The notes beneath the pieces were generated by a model. The model saw only the letters and a program-made list of their open reading frames with translations, had not been told where the DNA came from and ran no database searches. The position numbers and the translations under genes are program-made. This document shows positions 58,758 to 64,000 of a stretch of DNA of 64,000 nucleotides, one piece after another. Source of the DNA: Diadema setosum (taxonomy: Eukaryota > Echinodermata > Echinoidea > Diadematoida > Diadematidae); NCBI GenBank assembly GCA_033980235.1, contig CM067070.1:5711544-5775543 (forward strand). Reading direction: 5' to 3'. Each line of letters begins with the position of its first letter. The first letter of the stretch is position 1.

Positions 58758-60585
58758 TTATCAATAATCATTATTCTCCGAATCTTTGAACATAATGTTG
58801 CCGATGTCTATAATGTGAACAAAGTGAAAAAGGCCTTCCAGTGAATCGTTATTCATTTGTATTGGTCTAGTTTTTGTCAAGAGATGAATCCTTCAAGTTT
58901 AGCTCCTATCTCCTGTGAATGAAGTACAAAAACACTGGTAGATTCCATCAAGGGTACAAGCACCTCTCCTTTTGTCAAGACTTCGTGAAACAATTAACCA
59001 ATGGCATAATTGTCTCTCGTTATAGCTTTGCTACTTAGTAAGTTTCAAACATGCCTGGCAAATTCTTTAATAAAATCTTTCAACAGGAAAACAGACAAAC
59101 AAAACAATGTGAGAAATAATTTAAGTGTTTCTCTGTTTTCATTTTCTGTTCGAGAAGACGGGTAAAAACTTCATGTTCAGCTGCAGTCTAGATGGTCTTA
59201 TGGCACTGCGTTCAGTTATAATAAATTGTAATTGAGGCCGACCACACCACACATTTAACTGAGCTATGAAACTATCATGAATCCTATTTACGCTTTCCTA
59301 AGATTGAATGAAACAAGATTTCTTTCTTTTTTCTTCCGTGCGTGGGTTAACAGCCAGCTTTTAGTCTAACATTCCAACATCGGGGTACCAGCTCTGCTTA
59401 AGTCTGTAAGACTATGTAAAAAGGTTAATCATGATTCTTATGGAAACCCCAGCGGCCTACCGTGCACACTCGAACTTCGGCCACATTTTCCCCCAAATTA
59501 GAAAAACACACTTGAGTTAGAGTGAATAATAATAATGTCCTATAAATGATTCACAAATGAATAACATGAGAGTTAAGTACAAATTACACAAGCTTGAACG
59601 ACAAAAAAAAAAAAAAAAGAGAGAGAAACAAAACACGAAAGCCCAAGTAATGTACAGTATGAAGACACATTTTTATTTGGTGTTTTTCTTTCAGACGTGT
59701 TTCTTTTTTTTTACCCTAAAGATAATAGTTTGCACTTTATATTTTCAGCGTTTGTATTTTCTACACACATTTACATTAACTTCTGCCAAATTTCCAAAAG
59801 GAAGGGTTATAGAGATAAATCCGAACAGTGTTTTAAAAGTTTTATATAGTCTGAAGATCCTGATATGTCCATTTGGCAATGGGATGGTTGAAATGAATGA
59901 AAACAAGTCCATTTCAAATTATTATTTTTTTTCACATTCATCGTGAAAATTGCACAGGAAAAATAATCATACGATACTAAAGTGCGAGACAAAAATAGGG
60001 TGAAACTTGACATTAATGGGCAACTTCCCAGCCTGTCTTATTATGAACACAAAAGGTCTTTTTTTTTCTTTTTTTTTTACAGGGGGTATAAGGCTATTTT
60101 GAAAGTACGAGAAATGTTTATGCCGGAACTTACGTAAAAAGGAGCTTGTTAAATCGTAGGTCCCAGGATACATTCACGTAATGATGAAAACTGAAAAATG
60201 GAAAAGGGATGTATATTTTCATCATAATGATTGAGGCGAAATGATTAAAACAAAATGTAAAAAAAGAAAACAACATTCCAATAAAATGCTACTAACGAAA
60301 ATCCAGAGAAGCCACGTACTGCAACAGTATAATATTAGTACTGCATACAAGTCAAGATATTCAATTTGAATCAACGGCTGATAGGTTACAATGATTCGGA
60401 TAAGTGTGGACGTACACTGTGGGCATGTCGGGATGTCATGAATGCATAATTCAGAAAGCTGGAGAGCAAGAAACTTTTGGTAAGAGGTAAAAAGGGCAAG
60501 CATGTAGTATACAGTCCAGGAGCCGCATTTCAGGAGGGGCTCTTGAACCCTCAAAGGAACTCCGATCATTTCTGGCAGACTTGAA

Positions 60586-60700
60586 AATGAAGAATTTGTT
60601 CGCAAAAACCGATAAGTCCATATTTGCCAAATGGACATATTTGCGATTAATAGATATTGCAATGACTTTTTTTTTTATTTCAGAATTTCAGAATCGATTC
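60586..60700. mobile_element. Fragment of the GAAGARTTTGTTCGC MITE family
   Basis: 'tgaagaatttgttcgcaaaa' followed by 'accgataagtccatatttgccaaatgg' matches the ends of the element at 22992-23245. Confidence 0.7.
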
Positions 60701-61150
60701 ACTATTTTTTTCTCTCGACCGATGCAAATCAAGATACTGCAATTATTGACGTATTTCTCCTATACAGACATATGAAATCACCAGATATCCGTGTCTGATT
60801 TGAAGTTTGAAGTATGAAGAAAGGCAGCCTAATGATTCAACTTTATAAATGTCAAAACGTGACCCGGTCCCGAAATAAACAAAGATAATTTCAATATAGT
60901 TTCCAAGGTTTTTGGTATCGTAGTGACTCAACGCTTTAAAAGCCTATAAGAACAAATATTAAAAAATGCCAATCATTGCGAAGTGTTTATTCATGATATT
61001 ATTTAACTTAAAATTCGGAAAATTCTGCGTGCTGGAAGATTCGTACTCGCAACAAGACCGCGTAGCTTGCCCGGAAAGGTGTGACACGGCCTTTAATCTT
61101 ACTGGTGGCCGTGAGACTGTTGCACAATCGATCGCGGCATATAGATTACA
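60701..61150. other. Unassigned sequence
   Basis: A 103-codon frame at 60966-61277 has a hydrophobic start, but its 3' part overlaps a repeat arm (next entry). No family is recognised. Confidence 0.4.
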
Positions 61151-61159
61151 GCGCTGCTT

Positions 61160-61905
61160 TGAACTATCCAGGGAGGTGCTAGAGAACGAGAGGCAACTAA
61201 AGCTCTCATTTGAAGTCATGCGCGGCACCGCCGAAAAGTTTATGCGTTCAACTACAGGTGTTACCCATGTGCTCTAACAAAAGAGAGCATCAATAATGAG
61301 GACCTGCGCTCTCACATCTAGAAATATTTGCTCCAACTGCAATTCGCTCTCTCTTTCAATGTGATGGCAACAATGAATTTTTGTACCTTGAATTGGAGCA
61401 GCGAATCAAAATGCAGTGTAAAACTCACAATTTTAACACCAAATAGTTTAAAGACACGCTGGAACACGCTTTAACGGAGTACTTTATTTGAAAGATCAAA
61501 ATATCCCTTATTAAGAGATAGAAAACTCAACATGCGGAAATGTGCGCATTATAAACCAAATTACGTTTTTAAGAGGGCCTAATTTTCATTTCCTTTCGAT
61601 TTACGAATTACGAAGAAACTAGAAATACATGTTAATAATATTGAAGTCTTTCCTAAACTATTCTAAATCAATTCGAGTATTTCATATAAAATTTTGCGGT
61701 GAAATAAAGCGTGTAATTCAACGAAATGTGAAATGCGTTCTTCGTCTCCGAACTTCGTCTTGCAACTAGAGCGGTGCCGAGCATGACTTCAAAGCGTAAT
61801 GGAATGCTAGACATCCCATTGTAATGCCTTGAACCCAAACATGTGTTTACATGAATTACGAAGAGTTGCCACTCCATCTCTGTAACACCTCCCTGAACTA
61901 CCTGT
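61160..61905. repeat. Inverted repeat pair (decayed foldback)
   Basis: Left-arm words 'cagggaggtgctagagaacgag' and 'tttgaagtcatgcgcggcacc' are mirrored at the right by 'ctctgtaacacctccctg' (61879-61896) and 'ggtgccgagcatgacttcaaa' (61774-61794). The left arm has lost about 100 bases relative to the right. Confidence 0.65.
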
Positions 61906-61924
61906 GCAATCTTAATTTTAATGC

Positions 61925-62350
61925 GGTGTTCAATTTCAATTCAATGGTTTATTGTTCAAATATAAAATAATGACCCTGCAGCTCGAAGGCTGGTACGGTT
62001 GCTTTACATAGCACTCATAAATGAAATTGAAATAACATTGATAATAATATAAGCATACTGTATATGACAATAAGATATGTGATATTTGTACACATCAGAC
62101 CTGAGCATCAGCATGGGGATAGGTGGTGAGGGTATTGCACGACAGGAAATGAGATTTGTACGTATAAGATCGAGTATGGCAAGATGGAGAAGAGCGGGCA
62201 AGGAAATAAAAATGGGCAAGGAAGTAAAAATGTAAAAGTGGGTATTTTGTTGCTCAACATTCTTCATTATATCAATGTCAAAAACCATGAAAACTAGAAG
62301 TAAAGATTATGATATCGACACAGCATGTGTAATTGCTAGCGGAGATACAT
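61925..62350 (-). mobile_element. LINE 3' UTR/tail fragment
   Basis: On the - strand it ends 'aataaaccattgaattgaaattgaa', a tail typical of CR1/L2-type LINEs. Upstream is non-coding sequence including 'gaccctgcagctcgaagg' on the + strand. No protein-coding portion is left. Confidence 0.5.
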
Positions 62351-62406
62351 ATCAGTTATCATACCAAGTCCGTAAATCATAAAACAGGGGGATGGGAAAG
62401 GAAAAT

Positions 62407-62485
62407 GAGTATCTGAATATAAGAACGACCCAAGTCCATGGAAGACCATTTCGAGTAAACTTAAAAAAAAAAAAAAAAAAAACTT
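62407..62485. repeat. Dispersed repeat, copy 2, with poly-A
   Basis: Near-identical to 1804-1862, followed by a longer poly-A and poly-T region. Confidence 0.7.
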
Positions 62486-63110
62486 AATATTTTTTTTTTG
62501 ATACCACGGGCAAAACTGCTATAGAAATACAATTTAACGGGTAATCTTTAAAAAAAAAAATCGTTTCTTGATATTATTTAATACCTGTGTTCTTCAAAAG
62601 AAAAAGAACACAAAGAATGAGTAGAAAGAGGTTTCTTCAGGGAGTCAGGATTAAGGGTCAGGGTTGTGTTGGACTTTAAGTTTGGTTTGATGTGAGGATT
62701 AAAATGAGGGTTATGCCCGTGGGTAGACTTTATGTTTGGCCATGAATGCATAATAACTGTTATATTACAGCAATTTCAACAGAAGCAAATATGTAATCTA
62801 AGAAAATAGAAATAAAAAAATGAAAACCTTGAAAGTGGTCAGTACCTTCAGACAGACTCATTTAAACAGCGACTAAGGACAGAGGGTGCAGCTCCATACA
62901 AACCACTTTTGCTCAAACCCCGAAAAAAAAAAAAAAAACCCGACGAATACTGAGATAGACGTCATTGAAATGTAGATTGGGACTTCACTTAGCTTCATGC
63001 CATCTAAGTATTACACTTTTTTTCAGGAAAGGCAACACAGAGAGGTAGAACTATCGGTTTCTATCCATTGAACTCGCATTTGTTTTCTTTTCAATACTAG
63101 GCTTGTGACC
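62486..63110. other. Unassigned sequence
   Basis: Poly-A runs at 62550-62561 and 62923-62938. I see no gene. Confidence 0.45.
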
Positions 63111-63117
63111 CTTACAA

Positions 63118-63514
63118 AAACATCTGACCACATTTCTACTCCAGTTCTCCAATCCCTCCACTGGCTCCCCATTCATCAAGTATCACTTTAAAAATCCTCC
63201 TTATTGCTTACAAGATATGCAGTAATCTTGCCCCATCTTATCGTAAAGACTCAATTTCCTTCCGCTCCTCCACTTCAACCCGTTCTCTCCGTTCTTCCTG
63301 CACTCTCCAATTATCACGTGGTTCCCGCACCTGTACACGTTATGGTGATAGGGCCTTTTCTGTTATTTCCCCACTTTTTTGGAATAAACTTCCTTTCTAT
63401 ATTCGTAGCGCTGAAAATGTTGATAGGTTTAAGTCATTGTTGAAAACTATCTGTTTGCACAACCTTAATTATGTTGTTGTTGTTGCTGCTGTCGTTGTAT
63501 CATAATATGTACAT
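63118..63514 (+). pseudogene. LINE ORF2 C-terminus, frameshifted
   Basis: The first frame reads TPVLQSLHWLPIHQV. After one shift near 63180 another frame continues with LKILLIAYKICSNLAPSY, STRSLRSSCTLQL, TRYGDRAFSVISPLFWNKLP and RFKSLLKTICL. This 'LHWLPI...R.GDRAFS...P.LWN.LP...FK..LK' pattern is the end of the reverse transcriptase protein of CR1/L2-type LINEs. The 3' UTR follows, with 'agcgctatataaatgttatt' (63582) before the TA tail near 63617. Everything 5' of the C-terminus is missing. Confidence 0.88.
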
Positions 63515-63630
63515 AATGCTGTATTTTATTTTTACATTATATTTTTTCCCCTGATTGATGCGCTTAGAAACATCAGTATTAAGCGCTATATAAATGTTAT
63601 TCATTATCGTTATCATTATATATATATATA
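63515..63630 (+). mobile_element. 3' UTR and tail of the same LINE
   Basis: Contains 'aagcgctatataaatgtta', a word commonly seen just before the tandem tail of CR1/L2-like LINEs, followed by TTATCATTATATATATA. Confidence 0.75.
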
Positions 63631-63666
63631 AAATCGGCATATTTGATACAAACATACATAAAAATA

Positions 63667-63750
63667 AAGACAGAGAAAGAGAGAGAGAGGGAGAAAGAGA
63701 GAGAGGAAGAGAGAGAGGGAGAGAGAGAGGTGGTGGGGGGGGGGGGGGTG
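63667..63750. repeat. (GA)n microsatellite with poly-G
   Basis: GAGAGA/GGGAGA run ending in about 12 G. Confidence 0.95.
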
Positions 63751-64000
63751 CCAGAGTCAAAGAAACACCTCAACAGCCATTTTTTTGGCCTCTGCGGTGT
63801 TTCATTGACTCTTTTATTGACATCAATATATAATGCACACCGACGCTCAACTTTCACGCTTTTGTATGCAGACGTAATTATGACTTATGCACAATGAGAT
63901 TGCTGCTCCTTCAAGTGATTTAATCCTTTCTCTACCAGTGAGTCAAATACGCCCAAGTTCCAAACACAACTCTATGGGCAGGGAATCATGTGGCATGTGG

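Larger units (their letters stand above)
50515..60560. repeat. Segmental duplication, copy 2 (non-coding part)
   Basis: Partner of 35112-42400. Copy 2 is enlarged by a 4.1-kb segment (about 52300-56460) and a LINE (56724-58757), and lacks the TGTGACC copies present in copy 1. No gene is recognised within it outside the retroelement. Confidence 0.85.

Noticed and set aside
60966..61277. 103-codon frame with hydrophobic N-terminus and several Cys
   Set aside because: Its 3' half lies in an inverted-repeat arm that recurs at 61.8 kb. Nothing else supports a gene.

Overview
The window is eukaryotic nuclear DNA that is AT-rich, intron-rich and full of transposons. A leucine-rich-repeat GPCR built from 72-base exons, FEM1-like ankyrin genes, a Penelope-like element, CR1/L2-type LINE ends, hAT-type MITEs and many foldback elements together suggest a marine invertebrate, perhaps an echinoderm or another deuterostome. 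The species assignment is inference; the gene structures are read directly from the sequence.

Region 1 (start to about 22.65 kb, + strand) is the 3' part of one large gene. Twelve LRR exons of exactly 72 bases, all with phase-2 introns, run from position 190 to 12533. They are followed by a final 1081-base exon (21570-22650) that carries the LRR C-cap, the seven transmembrane helices and the stop. The receptor is an LGR type C protein (relaxin-receptor/GRL101-like). Its 5' end, with the start codon, the rest of the ectodomain and any LDLa module, lies outside the window. The introns hold many transposons. The last intron is about 9 kb long because it contains two copies of a TGTGACC-ended repeat, a 2-kb TIR element, and a foldback element into which a Penelope-like element (GIY-YIG endonuclease plus nested inverted arms) has inserted.

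Region 2 (22.65 to about 42.4 kb) and region 3 (about 48.6 to 60.6 kb) are two diverged copies of one segmental duplication. Each begins with an intronless FEM1-like gene on the - strand (26668-28503 and 48651-50363), followed by colinear non-coding sequence. The proteins have N-terminal ankyrin repeats, a FEM1-type middle, a further ankyrin and a VHL/SOCS-box-like C-terminus, so they probably serve as substrate receptors of cullin-2 E3 ligases. Insertions private to one copy include a 6.5-kb GACGTC-rich block in copy 1, TGTGACC repeats in copy 1, and a LINE carrying its own MITE in copy 2. They give a relative order of events.

Between the two copies lies a decayed Ty3/Gypsy gag-protease fragment (- strand) with several MITEs and LINE tails. 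The last 3.4 kb contains foldback remnants, a LINE 3' tail, and a frameshifted LINE ORF2 C-terminus on the + strand.

The protein-coding content I can support is the receptor gene, two FEM1-like genes, and fragments of four retroelements (one Penelope-like, one Gypsy, two LINEs). No tRNA, rRNA or CRISPR array was found.
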